Part shown: one piece after another, positions 43,217 through 52,890 of the stretch | Layout: the number at the start of each line of letters is the position of its first letter | Position numbering within the stretch: the stretch's first letter is position 1 | NCBI GenBank assembly: GCA_937872985.1 | Contig: CALMUW010000042.1 | Location: 1-64,000, forward strand | Origin: an uncultured Alphaproteobacteria bacterium | Lineage (GTDB): Bacteria; Pseudomonadota; Alphaproteobacteria; Rhizobiales; Aestuariivirgaceae | Length of the DNA stretch: 64,000 bases | Direction of reading: 5' to 3' | Position numbers and translations under genes: made by a program | The notes under the pieces: model-generated | The model's database searches: none | What the model saw: only the letters and a program-made list of their open reading frames with translations | Told to the model about the DNA's origin: nothing

Positions 43217-43690
43217 TCAGTTGGCCTGAGATCCCATGCCGGCCTGCGGCTCGGTGAGAATGGCGTAAAGCCCCTCCGGCGTATCGGTGCCGCGCAGCTT
43301 GGCGATGGTGTCCTTCTCGCGCAGCAGGCGCGAAATCCGCGCCAGGGCCTTCAGCGCATCGGCCCCGGCGTGATCCGGCGCCAGCAGCACGAAGACAAGA
43401 TCAACCGGCTCCCCGTCCAGGCTGTCATAGAGAATGGGCTGGGCCAGCTTGGCAAAGAGACCATAGACCCGGGTCAGGCCCGGCATCTTGCCATGGGGAA
43501 TGGCCAGCCCCTGGCCAATGCCGGTGGAGCCCAGCTTCTCGCGGGTCAGCAGGGTTTCGAAGATGATGCGCTGGTCCACGGCCACCAGCCCCGCCATGGT
43601 CTGGGCCAGATCCTGCAGCAGCTGCTTCTTGTTCTGCGCCTTCACATTGGCAAGCACGGCACGCGAGTCGATGATTTCTGCGAGATCCAT
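43217..43690 (-). CDS. ptsN: Nitrogen PTS enzyme IIA
   Basis: A 157-residue EIIA-Ntr. The phosphorylated His66 lies in GQGLAIPHGKMPGL. The fold (IIDSRAVLANVKAQNKKQLLQDLAQTMAGL and LKALARISRLLREKDTIAKL) matches PtsN. It regulates nitrogen, potassium and carbon processes by protein contacts rather than sugar transport. The ATG at 43690 was chosen from the usual family length; the frame upstream to 43942 has no family sequence. It sits in the standard rpoN-hpf-ptsN order. Confidence 0.95.
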   Translation of the reverse strand: MDLAEIIDSRAVLANVKAQNKKQLLQDLAQTMAGLVAVDQRIIFETLLTREKLGSTGIGQGLAIPHGKMPGLTRVYGLFAKLAQPILYDSLDGEPVDLVFVLLAPDHAGADALKALARISRLLREKDTIAKLRGTDTPEGLYAILTEPQAGMGSQAN

Positions 43691-43718
43691 GATGGAAAGA
43701 AACCTTGCGAAGGGAGGG

Positions 43719-44297
43719 TCAAACGGCGGGGCTTGGGTCGATCCAGCCGATATGGCCATCAGGACGGCGATAAACAACATTGAGACGCTGGTTGCCGGCA
43801 TTGCGGAACAGCACGAAGGGCTTGGTCGAGAGATCGAGCTGCATGACCGCCTCGCCCACCGTGATCTCGGCCAGGCTGGTGGCGCTCTCGGCGATGACCA
43901 CGGGATTGGCGTCTTCGGGCTCCGGCGCCTCGGGCAGTTCATCGGCCGCGCGGATGACGTGCTCCTGGGCCGCCAGCATGGGGGGCGGTTCGCGCCGCGC
44001 CTTGAAGTGATCCTTGAGGCGCTGCTTGTAGCGGCGGAGCTGGCGTTCCAGATGTTCGGCCGCCGCCTCGAAGGACTTGGTGGCGTCGTCCGACTTGCCC
44101 TCGGCCTGGATGACGAGGCCGGTGGCGAGATGGAGCGTGCAGTCGGTGGCGAAGCGCTTGCCCTGCTTCTCCAGCGTCACATGGCCGTGCACGGTGCTTT
44201 CGAAATATTTCTGCCGGAAGGCCTTGAGCCGTTCGTCGATGCGGGCGCGGAGAGCGTCGCCGACATCAAAATTCTTGCCGGTCACCTTGATGTGCAT
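43719..44297 (-). CDS. hpf: Ribosome hibernation-promoting factor, long form
   Basis: A 192-residue factor that dimerises 70S ribosomes in stationary phase. The N-terminal S30AE domain (IKVTGKNFDVGDALRARIDERLKAFRQKYF and HLATGLVIQAEGKSDDATKSFEAAAEHLERQLRRYKQRLKDH) is followed by a linker and the C-terminal dimerisation domain ESATSLAEITVGEAVMQLDLSTKPFVLFRNAGNQRLNVVYRRPDGHIGWI. The length is that of long HPF. It is between rpoN and ptsN and is probably expressed with them. Confidence 0.95.
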   Translation of the reverse strand: MHIKVTGKNFDVGDALRARIDERLKAFRQKYFESTVHGHVTLEKQGKRFATDCTLHLATGLVIQAEGKSDDATKSFEAAAEHLERQLRRYKQRLKDHFKARREPPPMLAAQEHVIRAADELPEAPEPEDANPVVIAESATSLAEITVGEAVMQLDLSTKPFVLFRNAGNQRLNVVYRRPDGHIGWIDPSPAV

Positions 44298-44442
44298 TGG
44301 CTTTCCCTGTTGTCAGTGGGGCCGAAACGCAAGACGCCATCGACCCGGCGTCGATTGCTGGCAGTCTAAACTGCTTCGTGGAGGTGTTCAAATCGGGGCG
44401 GAACCTACTTTCAGGCCTCCCCCAAGTCAACCCCGGAAGAGC

Positions 44443-45978
44443 CTATACGCGGGCGTCCCGCCGGCGTTGCACTGATGACGGAATACCAAGTGATTCCCGA
44501 TATTTGGCAACGGTCCGCCGGGCAATATCCACACCCTGGGCGCGCAGCCGCTCGACGATGGTGTCATCCGACAGAATGGCCTGAAGCTCCTCCTTCGCCA
44601 CCATCTCCTTGATGCGGTGGCGCACCGCTTCCGCCGAATGGTCCGCACCCTCGCCATTGGTGGCGGCAAGGGCCGTGGTGAAGAAATATTTGAGTTCGAA
44701 GGTGCCGCGCGGCGTGGCCATGTACTTGTTGGAGGTGACGCGGCTCACGGTTGATTCATGCATGCCGATGGCATCGGCGACGGTGCGCAGATTGAGCGGG
44801 CGCAGGTGCTGCACCCCGAGAACCAGGAAGGCATCCTGCTGGCGCACGATCTCCTGCGCCACCTTGAGAATGGTGCGGGCGCGCTGGTCCAGGCTCTTCA
44901 CCAGCCAGGTGGCGTTGGCATGGGCCTCGGACAGGAAGGTCTTGCCCGCCGGGGTCTGGGTGTCGCGGCTGACCCGCGCCATGTATTGCGTATTGATGAG
45001 AAGGCGCGGCAGGGTGTCGTTGTTGAGTTCCACCTGCCATGAGCCGTCGGGCGCGGCACGCACGAAGACATCCGGCACCACCGGCACCACCGGCTCCGAG
45101 CCGAAGGCATGGCCGGGCTTGGGGTTCAGCCGCTTCAGTTCCGCCACCATGTCGCGGATGTCGTCCATATCCACCCGGCACAGGGTCTTGAGCGCGGCGA
45201 AGTCACGCTTGGCCACCAGCGGCAGGTGCTCCAGCAGGGATTTCATGCAGGGGTCCAGCCGGTCGCGCTCCTGCAATTGCAGCGCCAGGCAATCCGCCAG
45301 GTCGGCGGCGAAGACCCCCGCCGGGTCGAAGCCCCTGAGCACGCCGAGCACCTGTTCCACATGGGCGACATCGGTGCCCAGCTGTTCGGCAATGGTGGCG
45401 CTGTCGGCGGTGAGATAGCCCGCCTCGTTGACCATGCCGATGAGATGCTGGCCGATGAGCCGGTCGGCCTCGCTCATGGTCTCCATGTGCAACTGGTCGG
45501 TCAGATGTTCGGTCAGGGTTTCCGCCCGGGTCAGGTTGGCGCCGAAGTCGAGGTCATCGCTGTCCAGCGACAGGCTGCTCGCCGGCTTCAGCGAAGCCCA
45601 GGAACTGTCGCTCTGGCCATGGGCCTGGCGCTGGTCGGCGTCCGCCCTGGCCTCATGGGTGAAGACATTGTCGAGGTCGGTGTCAAGCGTGCGCAGCTGG
45701 TCTTCCTGCGGCAGGGGCGAGGTCAGGTTGGACACCGTGTCCATCTGGGTCAGCGCCTCGCTGTCGATCTCTGGGCCGCCCTCGTCATCACGCGCCGGTT
45801 GCGGCAAGTCCTCGCTGCGGTCATCGCGTTCCAGCAGCGGGTTGCGCTCCAGCTCGGCATCGACATAGGCCTGCAGATCGATGTTCGACATCTGCAACAG
45901 CTTGATCGCCTGTTGCAGTTGCGGCGTCATGACCAGTTGCTGGCTAAGCCGGATGTCCAGTCGTTGCGTGAGTGCCAC
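44443..45978 (-). CDS. rpoN: RNA polymerase sigma-54 factor
   Basis: A 511-residue sigma factor for -24/-12 promoters. Region I ALTQRLDIRLSQQLVMTPQLQQAIKLLQMSNIDLQAY is glutamine-rich as expected; an acidic region II (about 60-150) follows. The core-binding part holds DLADCLALQLQERDRLDP and FDPAGVFAADL. The helix-turn-helix is near LRTVADAIGMHESTVSRVTSNKYMATPRG, and the RpoN box is ARRTVAKYRESLGIPSS near the end. It lies upstream of hpf and ptsN and downstream of lptB, the usual alphaproteobacterial order. Confidence 0.97.
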   Translation of the reverse strand: MALTQRLDIRLSQQLVMTPQLQQAIKLLQMSNIDLQAYVDAELERNPLLERDDRSEDLPQPARDDEGGPEIDSEALTQMDTVSNLTSPLPQEDQLRTLDTDLDNVFTHEARADADQRQAHGQSDSSWASLKPASSLSLDSDDLDFGANLTRAETLTEHLTDQLHMETMSEADRLIGQHLIGMVNEAGYLTADSATIAEQLGTDVAHVEQVLGVLRGFDPAGVFAADLADCLALQLQERDRLDPCMKSLLEHLPLVAKRDFAALKTLCRVDMDDIRDMVAELKRLNPKPGHAFGSEPVVPVVPDVFVRAAPDGSWQVELNNDTLPRLLINTQYMARVSRDTQTPAGKTFLSEAHANATWLVKSLDQRARTILKVAQEIVRQQDAFLVLGVQHLRPLNLRTVADAIGMHESTVSRVTSNKYMATPRGTFELKYFFTTALAATNGEGADHSAEAVRHRIKEMVAKEELQAILSDDTIVERLRAQGVDIARRTVAKYRESLGIPSSVQRRRDARV

Positions 45979-46080
45979 GGCAATCTCCCCTTCCGCCGCC
46001 AGCCTAGATCACCTGTGGTGAAAGGGAAGTGACATTGCGGCAAGGACCGTGCCTGAACCCCGGGTCAAGATGCGATTTCG

Positions 46081-46101
46081 CCGGCCATGGCTAATGGCCG
46101 G
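46081..46101. terminator. Short hairpin between lptB and rpoN
   Basis: CCGGCCAT (46081-46088) and ATGGCCGG (46094-46101) form a perfect eight-base stem without a T tract. It lies 40 bases past the lptB stop on the leftward transcript and may be a weak terminator or a processing site. Confidence 0.4.
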
Positions 46102-46140
46102 TGAAGAGCACGGCAGCACGGAAACGTGCAGCCCGGGATC

Positions 46141-46983
46141 CTACAGCGAGAATTCCTGGCCGAGGTAATGGCGGCGCACGTCCGGGTTGGCGACGATCTC
46201 CGCCGGTGTGCCCTGGGTCAGGACCTTGCCCTCATGGATGATGAGCGCCCGGTCGATGAGCTCGAGTGTCTCTCGTACGTTGTGATCCGTAATAAGCACC
46301 CCGATTCCCCGAGCGGTGAGCTGTCGCACCAGCTGGCGAATATCACCGATTGCGATCGGATCGATGCCGGCAAAGGGTTCGTCGAGGAGCATGAACTGGG
46401 GCTTGGCAACGAGGGCGCGGGCGATTTCCACCCGGCGACGCTCTCCCCCAGAGAGCGCAAAAGCCGGCGAATGCCGGAGATGGGAGATTGAGAACTCATC
46501 GTACAACTCACGCAACACACGCTCGCGCGCCGGTTTGCTGGGCTCGACGAGTTCCAGCACCGCACGCAAATTGTCTTCCACCGTGAGGCCGCGGAAAATC
46601 GAACTTTCCTGCGGCAGATAGCCAATCCCCAGCCTGGCCCGCCGGTAGAGCGGGAGGTGGGTGATGTCCACCCCGTCCAGCCTGATCGTTCCCTGGTCCG
46701 CCGCCACAAGGCCGGTGATCATGTAGAACACCGTGGTCTTGCCAGCGCCGTTGGGTCCGAGAAGACCGACGGCCTCACCCCGCCGCACCCTGAGCGAAAC
46801 ATCACGGACCACCTGCCGGCGCTTGTAGCTCTTGGCGAGCTGCTCAACGCTGAGGCCTTCGTCCGCGCCATCTGCGGTGCCGTTGCCGGCGGCGGCCTTG
46901 GGCTTGCCCTTGGGGGGCGCGCCCGCACCCGTCATCCTCTGGCCCGACCGGGGCCCGGATCCGCTGTCAGAATGCTGCGTCAC
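46141..46983 (-). CDS. lptB: LPS export ABC transporter ATP-binding protein
   Basis: A 280-residue ATPase that drives lipopolysaccharide export with LptFG. The first 40 residues are a low-complexity basic, Gly/Ala-rich extension. Walker A GPNGAGKT (about 74-81), signature [16 protein letters not shown] and Walker [14 protein letters not shown] are intact; [14 protein letters not shown] and [21 protein letters not shown] are LptB-specific. It is downstream of lptA with a 47-base gap. Confidence 0.96.
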   Translation of the reverse strand: MTQHSDSGSGPRSGQRMTGAGAPPKGKPKAAAGNGTADGADEGLSVEQLAKSYKRRQVVRDVSLRVRRGEAVGLLGPNGAGKTTVFYMITGLVAADQGTIRLDGVDITHLPLYRRARLGIGYLPQESSIFRGLTVEDNLRAVLELVEPSKPARERVLRELYDEFSISHLRHSPAFALSGGERRRVEIARALVAKPQFMLLDEPFAGIDPIAIGDIRQLVRQLTARGIGVLITDHNVRETLELIDRALIIHEGKVLTQGTPAEIVANPDVRRHYLGQEFSL

Positions 46984-47030
46984 GTGATTACGACCTATTT
47001 ATCTTAATTTTGAATGAAACGGCCCGGGCC

Positions 47031-47510
47031 TCAGCGCGGCACGAAGGTGCCCTTGACCCGCCCGCCGCTCATCACCGAATGGCCGCCCTTCAGGTCGGTC
47101 GTCAGTTTCTCGCCGCGCAGCACCGTCTTGCCCTGCACCACCTTGACATTGCCGCTGGCCACCAGCTTGTCGCTGCCGATGTTGATGCGCGCCTGGGCCG
47201 CGGTGATGGTCTGCTTGGCGGTGGTGATGGTCACCCCGCCGGTGGCATCCAGCACATCGGCCTGGGTCTTGGTGGTGCCGTCGGGCTGCTTCACATCGGT
47301 GTAGGTGACGGTCATTTCCTGCGAGCGCAGGGTCTCGCCGCCGCGCGTTGCCACCACGTCGCCCCGGAACACCGCCGTCTTGTTGGCGTCGATGATCTCC
47401 ATTTCGGCGGCCTCGATGTTGACCTCCTCCGCCGTTTGCGCCAGGGCGATGGGCGCTGGCACACCGAGCAGCACCAGAGCCAGTGCCGCTGCCGTGATGG
47501 TTCTGGTCAT
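47031..47510 (-). CDS. lptA: LPS transport periplasmic protein LptA
   Basis: A 159-residue periplasmic bridge protein with a signal peptide (MTRTITAAALALVLLGVPAPIALA). The OstA-like beta-jellyroll shows in EEVNIEAAEMEIIDANKTAVFRGDVVATRGGETLRSQEMTVTY and RINIGSDKLVASGNVKVVQGKTVLRGEKLTTDL. The ATG overlaps the lptC stop by four bases, and the lptC-lptA-lptB order is standard for the Lpt pathway. Confidence 0.93.
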   Translation of the reverse strand: MTRTITAAALALVLLGVPAPIALAQTAEEVNIEAAEMEIIDANKTAVFRGDVVATRGGETLRSQEMTVTYTDVKQPDGTTKTQADVLDATGGVTITTAKQTITAAQARINIGSDKLVASGNVKVVQGKTVLRGEKLTTDLKGGHSVMSGGRVKGTFVPR

Positions 47511-48160
47511 GGAGTCTTGTCTCCCTTGTTCGCCGTTGTGGTGCCGAAACGCGCCTTGACCGCGCCCCGGAACAGGATGCGGCTGCCTTCCGCGCCCACA
47601 TTCATCTCATTGGCGGTAATCTGGCCCTGGGGCAAGGTCACCGTCACCGGACTGGTGGATTGGATGGTCTTGTCGTCTACCCCGACCTTGGCCCGGTCCG
47701 TGATGGCTGTAAAGCGGCTGCCGTCATGGATCGTCACCCCGCCCTCCAGTTCCATCTGCCGGGCCTTGGTGTCATAGCGTCCCCTGGGGGCGGCAATGGC
47801 AATGGCCTCGCCCGCCGGACGGCGGAAGGTGCTGGCCACCTCCTCCAGGTGAATGAGACTGGCCACATCCTTGTCCTGAACCCCGGTCCGGGCGGCGATG
47901 TCATAGGGCTGGCCGGAATTGTCCAGGCCGGAATAATGCGCCTCCGAACCGGTGACCTGGGTGGGCAGGGGCATGGCCACCTCCGGCCTCTTAGGCTGCG
48001 GCATGAGGGCCGAAAGGACGCCGGATTGAATGGCAAAGGCCAGCGCCAGGCCAAGGGCCACCAGCGCCAGAACCGCGCCAAGCCCGCGCAGCAGGCGCGC
48101 CCGCGCCTGCATCTGTTCGGCAGCAGAACGCTGGGAGGATGGTTCAGTGGGCGAAGACAT
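47507..48160 (-). CDS. lptC: LPS export protein LptC
   Basis: A 217-residue inner-membrane protein with a cytoplasmic start, a single membrane helix (LLRGLGAVLALVALGLALAFAIQSGVL, about 24-50) and a periplasmic jellyroll (YSGLDNSGQPYDIAARTGVQD, GGVTIHDGSRFTAITDRAKV, GQITANEMNVGAEGSRILFRGAVKARF). It passes lipopolysaccharide to LptA. The start at 48160 overlaps the 3' end of the ribonuclease D-like gene by 17 bases; the longer upstream frame is a shadow of that gene. Confidence 0.92.
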   Translation of the reverse strand: MSSPTEPSSQRSAAEQMQARARLLRGLGAVLALVALGLALAFAIQSGVLSALMPQPKRPEVAMPLPTQVTGSEAHYSGLDNSGQPYDIAARTGVQDKDVASLIHLEEVASTFRRPAGEAIAIAAPRGRYDTKARQMELEGGVTIHDGSRFTAITDRAKVGVDDKTIQSTSPVTVTLPQGQITANEMNVGAEGSRILFRGAVKARFGTTTANKGDKTP

Positions 48161-48755
48161 CTTCTTCGCCCCAGCCAGCGAGGTCGAGGGCGGCGCGCGC
48201 CGGAATGAAGGTGAAGCAGGCCTGGGCCAGGCCCTCGCGCGCCTCACGCTTCAGCATCTGGTCGAGCCGCGCCTTCACCTCATGCAGATACAGCACATCC
48301 TGGGCGGCGTATTGCTTCTGGGCATCGCTCAGCACATGGGCACCCCAGTCCGAGCTTTGCTGAAGCTTGTTGATCTCGATGCCGAGCAGCTCACGCACCA
48401 GATCCTTGAGGCCATGGCGGTCGGTATAGGTGCGGGTGAGCCTGGAGGCGATCTTGGTGCAGTAGAGCGGGGCCACATCGACGCCGAGGTAATGCTTGAG
48501 CGCGGCCACATCGAAGCGGGCGAAATGGAAGATCTTGGTGACCGCCGGATCGGTCAAGAGCGCCTTGAGATTGGGGCAGTCATAGGTGGCGCGGTCGAGC
48601 TGGACGAGATGGGCGTTGCCATCACCGGCGGAAAGCTGCACCAGACAGAGCTTGTCGCGGCGCGGGTTCAGCCCCAGCGTCTCGGTGTCCACGGCCACGG
48701 AGGTTCCGAAGGAAAGGCCCGCCGGCAGGTCGCCCTTGTAAAGCTTGATCGCCAT
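48144..48755 (-). CDS. Ribonuclease D-like 3'-5' exonuclease
   Basis: A 203-residue DEDD exonuclease without the HRDC domain of full RNase D (E. coli RNase D is about 375 residues). Motif I VAVDTETLGL (about 21-30), motif II HFARFDVAALKHYL and motif III YAAQDVLYLHEV are present. This short form is common next to lptC in alphaproteobacteria. It probably trims RNA 3' ends. Located upstream of lptC on the same strand, with overlap. Confidence 0.92.
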   Translation of the reverse strand: MAIKLYKGDLPAGLSFGTSVAVDTETLGLNPRRDKLCLVQLSAGDGNAHLVQLDRATYDCPNLKALLTDPAVTKIFHFARFDVAALKHYLGVDVAPLYCTKIASRLTRTYTDRHGLKDLVRELLGIEINKLQQSSDWGAHVLSDAQKQYAAQDVLYLHEVKARLDQMLKREAREGLAQACFTFIPARAALDLAGWGEEDVFAH

Positions 48756-48772
48756 GCCGCCTCATAAAAAGA

Positions 48773-48857
<85 letters not shown>

Positions 48858-48998
48858 TTGGGGCGTCTCTTAGTAGGCCGGACGGGAGATTGTCAACCGG
48901 CGGCTGCTGCGGGCGGCACAGGCAGCACGCCCGACCCTTGGCAGATGGGACGACCCGGCCTAAAACGGCGGCCCAATCACGCTATCCGGGTGAAGGAC

Positions 48999-50015
48999 AT
49001 GGGCAACAGCAAACTGGTGACGGTCATCGGCGGGTCGGGCTTCGTGGGCCGCCATGTGGTGCGGGCCCTGGCCAAGGCCGGGCATCGGGTCCGGGTGGCC
49101 TGCCGCAGGCCCGATCTGGCGGGCTTCACCCAGCCCACCGGCGGCGTGGGCCAGGTCATGCCGGTGCAGGCCAACCTGCGCTATCCTGAGTCGCTCGCCG
49201 CCGCCTGCGAAGGGGCGGATACGGTCATCAACCTGGTCGGCGTGCTGTTTGATTCGGGCGCCCAGGGCTTTGACCATATCCATGTGGAAGGGGCCGAAGC
49301 CGCCGCCCAGGCCGCGCGCGCGACCGGAGCCAGCCAGTTCATTCACATGTCGGCCCTGGGGGCGGACGCCCACTGGGACAGCGACTATGCCAGGTCCAAG
49401 GCCGAGGGCGAGGCCCGGGTGGCGCAAGCCTTCCCCGGAGCGGTCATGCTGCGGCCCTCGGTCATCTTCGGGCCGGAGGACAAGCTCTTTAACACCTTCG
49501 GCGCCATGGCGCGCTATTCGCCCTTTGTGGTGCTGATCGGTGACGGCGTCACCAAGTTCCAGCCGGTCTATGTAGGCGATGTGGCGCTGGCCATCACCCA
49601 CCTGGTGAGCCGCGGCGAAGCCTCCGGCAAGGTCTATGAGCTGGGTGGGCCGGAAGTGGTCAGCATGAAAGAGATGGCCCGGATGGTGCTGGATGTGACG
49701 GGCCGCAACCGGGGCTTCATGGACCTGACCTGGAGCGAATCGCGCTTCCTCGGCCACATGTTCAATCTCTGGCAGAGGCCCTGGTTCCGCAAGGTCACGC
49801 TGGGCCTCATGCCCTGGCCGCCCTTCACCGCCGATCAGGTGCGCACGCTGCGCCGTGACAATGTGGTGAGTGCGGAAGCCGTGGCCGAAGGCCGCGATCT
49901 CGCTGGCCTTGGGGTCGCCCCGCGCAATCTCGCCGCCATCCTGCCGAGCTATCTCTACCGCTACCGCAAGGCGGGCCAGTTCACCGCGCCCACCACCAGC
50001 GGCGAAAACGTCTAG
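48999..50015 (+). CDS. NAD-dependent epimerase/dehydratase, complex I NDUFA9 subunit-like
   Basis: A 338-residue atypical short-chain dehydrogenase. The Rossmann start LVTVIGGSGFVGRHVVRALAKAGHRVRVACRRPDLA holds GGxGFxG. The partly conserved FIHMSALGADAHWDSDYARSKAEGE has the YxxxK-like motif, and LRPSVIFGPEDKLFNTFGAMARYSP is typical of the NDUFA9 group. In alphaproteobacteria these proteins accompany respiratory complex I. The ATG at 48999 has an AAGGA site; the longer upstream frame overlaps the tRNA gene. Confidence 0.92.
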   Translation: MGNSKLVTVIGGSGFVGRHVVRALAKAGHRVRVACRRPDLAGFTQPTGGVGQVMPVQANLRYPESLAAACEGADTVINLVGVLFDSGAQGFDHIHVEGAEAAAQAARATGASQFIHMSALGADAHWDSDYARSKAEGEARVAQAFPGAVMLRPSVIFGPEDKLFNTFGAMARYSPFVVLIGDGVTKFQPVYVGDVALAITHLVSRGEASGKVYELGGPEVVSMKEMARMVLDVTGRNRGFMDLTWSESRFLGHMFNLWQRPWFRKVTLGLMPWPPFTADQVRTLRRDNVVSAEAVAEGRDLAGLGVAPRNLAAILPSYLYRYRKAGQFTAPTTSGENV

Positions 50016-50130
50016 ATGTGCGCTTTGAGGAATCAAAGCCATCGCCCTGGCCTATGGCTGGCGAGAATCCCATCTGGCCTTTGCTGAGGGCAGCAAAAGT
50101 CAGGATGCTCCGGGGCACCATCGCGGGCGG

Positions 50131-50952
50131 TTACGGTGCGGCGACCAGTTGCGTGCCGGAATAGATCAGGCCGATAATGGCCCCGCCCAGGATCATGCGA
50201 TAGATGACGAAGGGCAGGAAGCTCATGCTGCGGACCCAGCGCATGAGCAGGCTGATGGTGCCCAGTGCCACAAAGAAGGTGAGAAGCCCGGTGATGATGA
50301 CATCCGTGGTCATGGGCTGGCCCGACTTCAGCGCATCGCCGATGACCAGCACCGAGGCCGCGCCATTGGCCGGAATGGACAGCAGGAAGGAAAAGCGCGC
50401 CGCTTCCGGCCGGGTGAAGCCAAGGGCGCGCGCCGCCGTCATGGTCACGCCGGAGCGGCTGGTGCCGGGGGAGAGCGCGAAGGCCTGGGCCGTGCCGATG
50501 ATGGCGGCGGCCCGCCAGTTCATGTCGGCCATGGTGCGCTTGAACAGCCCATAGGCGTCCGCCGCATAGAGCAGCAGGCCGAAGACGATGGCATTGACCG
50601 CCACCAGCATCGGACTGCGGATGAGATCGTCGAGGTGCAGCACTTTCATCACCAGGCCCACCGCGAAGATCGGGATGGAGCCGATGATGATGTGGAAGGC
50701 GAGGCGCGCATCCGCCGTGTCCTCGCGCCGTGCCAGGTCCAGCGTGCCGCGCAGGATGCGCATCACATCGCGCCAGAAATAGATGATGACGGCGGTCACC
50801 GTGCCGACATTGGTCACCATGTCGGTGAGCAGGCCCTGATCGTGCCAGCCCATGACGACCGGAGCCAGAATGAGATGGCCCGAGGACGAGATCGGCAGGA
50901 ATTCGGTGATGCCCTGAATGAGGGCGAGGACGATGATCTGGATGAACGGCAT
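50131..50952 (-). CDS. uppP: Undecaprenyl-diphosphatase
   Basis: A 273-residue inner-membrane enzyme that recycles the lipid carrier for cell-wall synthesis by hydrolysing undecaprenyl diphosphate. About eight hydrophobic segments. Both family motifs are present: ALIQGITEFLPISSSGHLIL near 11-30 and QAFALSPGTSRSGVTMTAARALG near 155-177. The ATG at 50952 is used; a GTG is directly upstream. It converges with the NDUFA9-like gene. Confidence 0.96.
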   Translation of the reverse strand: MPFIQIIVLALIQGITEFLPISSSGHLILAPVVMGWHDQGLLTDMVTNVGTVTAVIIYFWRDVMRILRGTLDLARREDTADARLAFHIIIGSIPIFAVGLVMKVLHLDDLIRSPMLVAVNAIVFGLLLYAADAYGLFKRTMADMNWRAAAIIGTAQAFALSPGTSRSGVTMTAARALGFTRPEAARFSFLLSIPANGAASVLVIGDALKSGQPMTTDVIITGLLTFFVALGTISLLMRWVRSMSFLPFVIYRMILGGAIIGLIYSGTQLVAAP

Positions 50953-51077
50953 CACGGGACCTGGGTGAAGGCGGGATCAAATTGCTTGCCGCCCGAAGGG
51001 CCGGGTTCTATAGGACCACTCCATGGGCGGCAACGGCAAAGACTTGTGTCACGTAAACTGTTAACGGCCTGTCAACC

Positions 51078-51761
51078 ATGCCCCGACTCCTGCATTTCTC
51101 CCTCGATCCCGCAAGCCGCCGCATCAGGCTGGCCCTCGCCGAATATGGCGTGACCCATGACGCCACCGAGGAACGCCCCTGGCAGGCGGGCCCCGATCTC
51201 TTTGCCGCCAATCCCGCCGGCACCGTGCCGGTCTTCATCGAGGACGATGGCAGTGCTGTCTGCGGCAGCGAGGCGGTGAGCGAATATCTGGAAGAGACGC
51301 GCGGCGCCGACCAGCCCCTGATTCCCGGTGATGCGCTGGCCCGGGCCGAGGTGCGCCGGCTGGTGTCGTGGTTCGACACCAAGTTCTATGCCGAAGTGTC
51401 GGAGCCGGTGCTGACCGAAAAAGTGATCCGCCGCTTCCTGCCGCGCGCGGCGGGCGGCGGTGCCCCCGACATGAGCCGCATCCGTCACGGGCTCTCCCTG
51501 CTGCGCGGCCATCTCGACTATATCGCGGCCCTGGCCGATGCCCGGCCCTTCCTGGCGGGGCCGGACCTGTCCATGGCCGATCTCGCCGCCGCCGCCCATC
51601 TCTCGGCCATCGACTATCTCGGTGATATTCCGTGGGCGGATCATTCCGGCGCCAAGAGCTGGTATCAGCGTCTGAAATCCAGACCCTCCTTCCGCAGCCT
51701 GCTGGCCGATCAATTGCCCGGCATGGCACCTGCGGGGTCCTATGCCGACCTCGACTTCTGA
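51078..51761 (+). CDS. Glutathione S-transferase-like protein
   Basis: A 227-residue two-domain GST: the N-terminal thioredoxin-like part [22 protein letters not shown] and [30 protein letters not shown] (cis-Pro and SxE motif for glutathione), then an all-helical C-terminal part with [21 protein letters not shown]. The usual catalytic Ser/Tyr position carries Ser in HFSLDP. The ATG is adjacent to queG, with a 20-base overlap at the end, a pairing I recall from other alphaproteobacteria. Substrate unknown. Confidence 0.92.
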   Translation: MPRLLHFSLDPASRRIRLALAEYGVTHDATEERPWQAGPDLFAANPAGTVPVFIEDDGSAVCGSEAVSEYLEETRGADQPLIPGDALARAEVRRLVSWFDTKFYAEVSEPVLTEKVIRRFLPRAAGGGAPDMSRIRHGLSLLRGHLDYIAALADARPFLAGPDLSMADLAAAAHLSAIDYLGDIPWADHSGAKSWYQRLKSRPSFRSLLADQLPGMAPAGSYADLDF

Positions 51762-52890
51762 GCCGGCTGAACGGGTCGCCGCGCTGAAGCGGGCGGCCAG
51801 CGCCGAAGGCTTTGATCTCTGCCGCATCACATCAGCCCATCTGCCGCTGGCGGTGCGGAATGATCTTCAGGCCTTTGTCGCCCAGGGCCGGCACGGCGGC
51901 ATGGCCTGGCTGGCCGACACCGCGCCGCGCCGCGCCACGCCGCAGGCCATGTGGCCGGAGGCGCGATCGGCCATCGTGCTGGCCCTGTCCTATCATCAAG
52001 GGCTGGACCATCAGCAACGTCTCGCCCGCCGTGAACGCGGCGTCATTTCCGTCTACGCCCTGAACCGCGACTATCACGATGTCATCAAGGGCAAGCTCAA
52101 GCGTCTGGCCCAGGGCTTCGCGCGCGCCAGCGGGGCTCAGGTGAAGGTCTTCGTCGACACGGCCCCCCTCATGGAAAAGCCGCTGGCCCAGCAGGCGGGC
52201 CTGGGCTGGCAGGGCAAGCATACCAACCTCCTGTCGCGCGATCTGGGATCATGGTTCTTTCTCGGCGTCATTCTCACCAGCGCCGACCTGCCGCCCGATG
52301 CAGCGGAGAACGATCATTGTGGTGCCTGCCGCGCCTGTCTCGAGGCCTGCCCGACCCAGGCCTTCACCGCGCCCCATGAGATCGATGCCCGGCGCTGCCT
52401 GTCCTATCTCACCATCGAGCACCCGGGTCACATCGCCCGCGAGTTTCGAACCGCCATGGGCAACCGCATCTATGGCTGCGATGACTGCCTGGCCGTCTGC
52501 CCCTGGAACAAGTTTGCGCGTGCCGCCCGCGAAGCGAAACTTGCCGCCCGGGCCGATCTCCTGGCCCCCGATCTGGCGGCGCTTCTGGCGCTCGATGATG
52601 CGGCCTTCCGGGCGCTCTTTTCCGGCTCGCCGGTCAAGCGCGTCGGCCATGCCCGCTTCCTGCGCAATACCCTGATCGCGGCGGGCAACAGCGGCGCTGC
52701 GGCCCTTGTCCCGCGCATTGCGCCGCATCTTGCCCATGCCTCGCCCCTGGTGCGGGCCATGGCCGTCTGGGCCCTGATGCAGCTTGTGGCGCCCGTGGCA
52801 TTCGCCAGCCTGCGCGCCGCCCATCGTCCGGCGGAAACCGATCCCGATGTCCGCGCCGAGTGGGATGCACCTGATACGGTCAGGGACTGA
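51742..52890 (+). CDS. queG: Epoxyqueuosine reductase
   Basis: A 382-residue enzyme that reduces epoxyqueuosine to queuosine in tRNA using cobalamin and two [4Fe-4S] clusters. [32 protein letters not shown] (about 136-172) is the cobalamin-binding signature. [12 protein letters not shown] and the later [14 protein letters not shown] supply the cluster cysteines. The C-terminal part with HEAT-like helices ([24 protein letters not shown]) is the substrate-binding domain. It overlaps the GST gene by 20 bases and converges with the hydrolase gene by 11 bases. Confidence 0.96.
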   Translation: MPTSTSEPAERVAALKRAASAEGFDLCRITSAHLPLAVRNDLQAFVAQGRHGGMAWLADTAPRRATPQAMWPEARSAIVLALSYHQGLDHQQRLARRERGVISVYALNRDYHDVIKGKLKRLAQGFARASGAQVKVFVDTAPLMEKPLAQQAGLGWQGKHTNLLSRDLGSWFFLGVILTSADLPPDAAENDHCGACRACLEACPTQAFTAPHEIDARRCLSYLTIEHPGHIAREFRTAMGNRIYGCDDCLAVCPWNKFARAAREAKLAARADLLAPDLAALLALDDAAFRALFSGSPVKRVGHARFLRNTLIAAGNSGAAALVPRIAPHLAHASPLVRAMAVWALMQLVAPVAFASLRAAHRPAETDPDVRAEWDAPDTVRD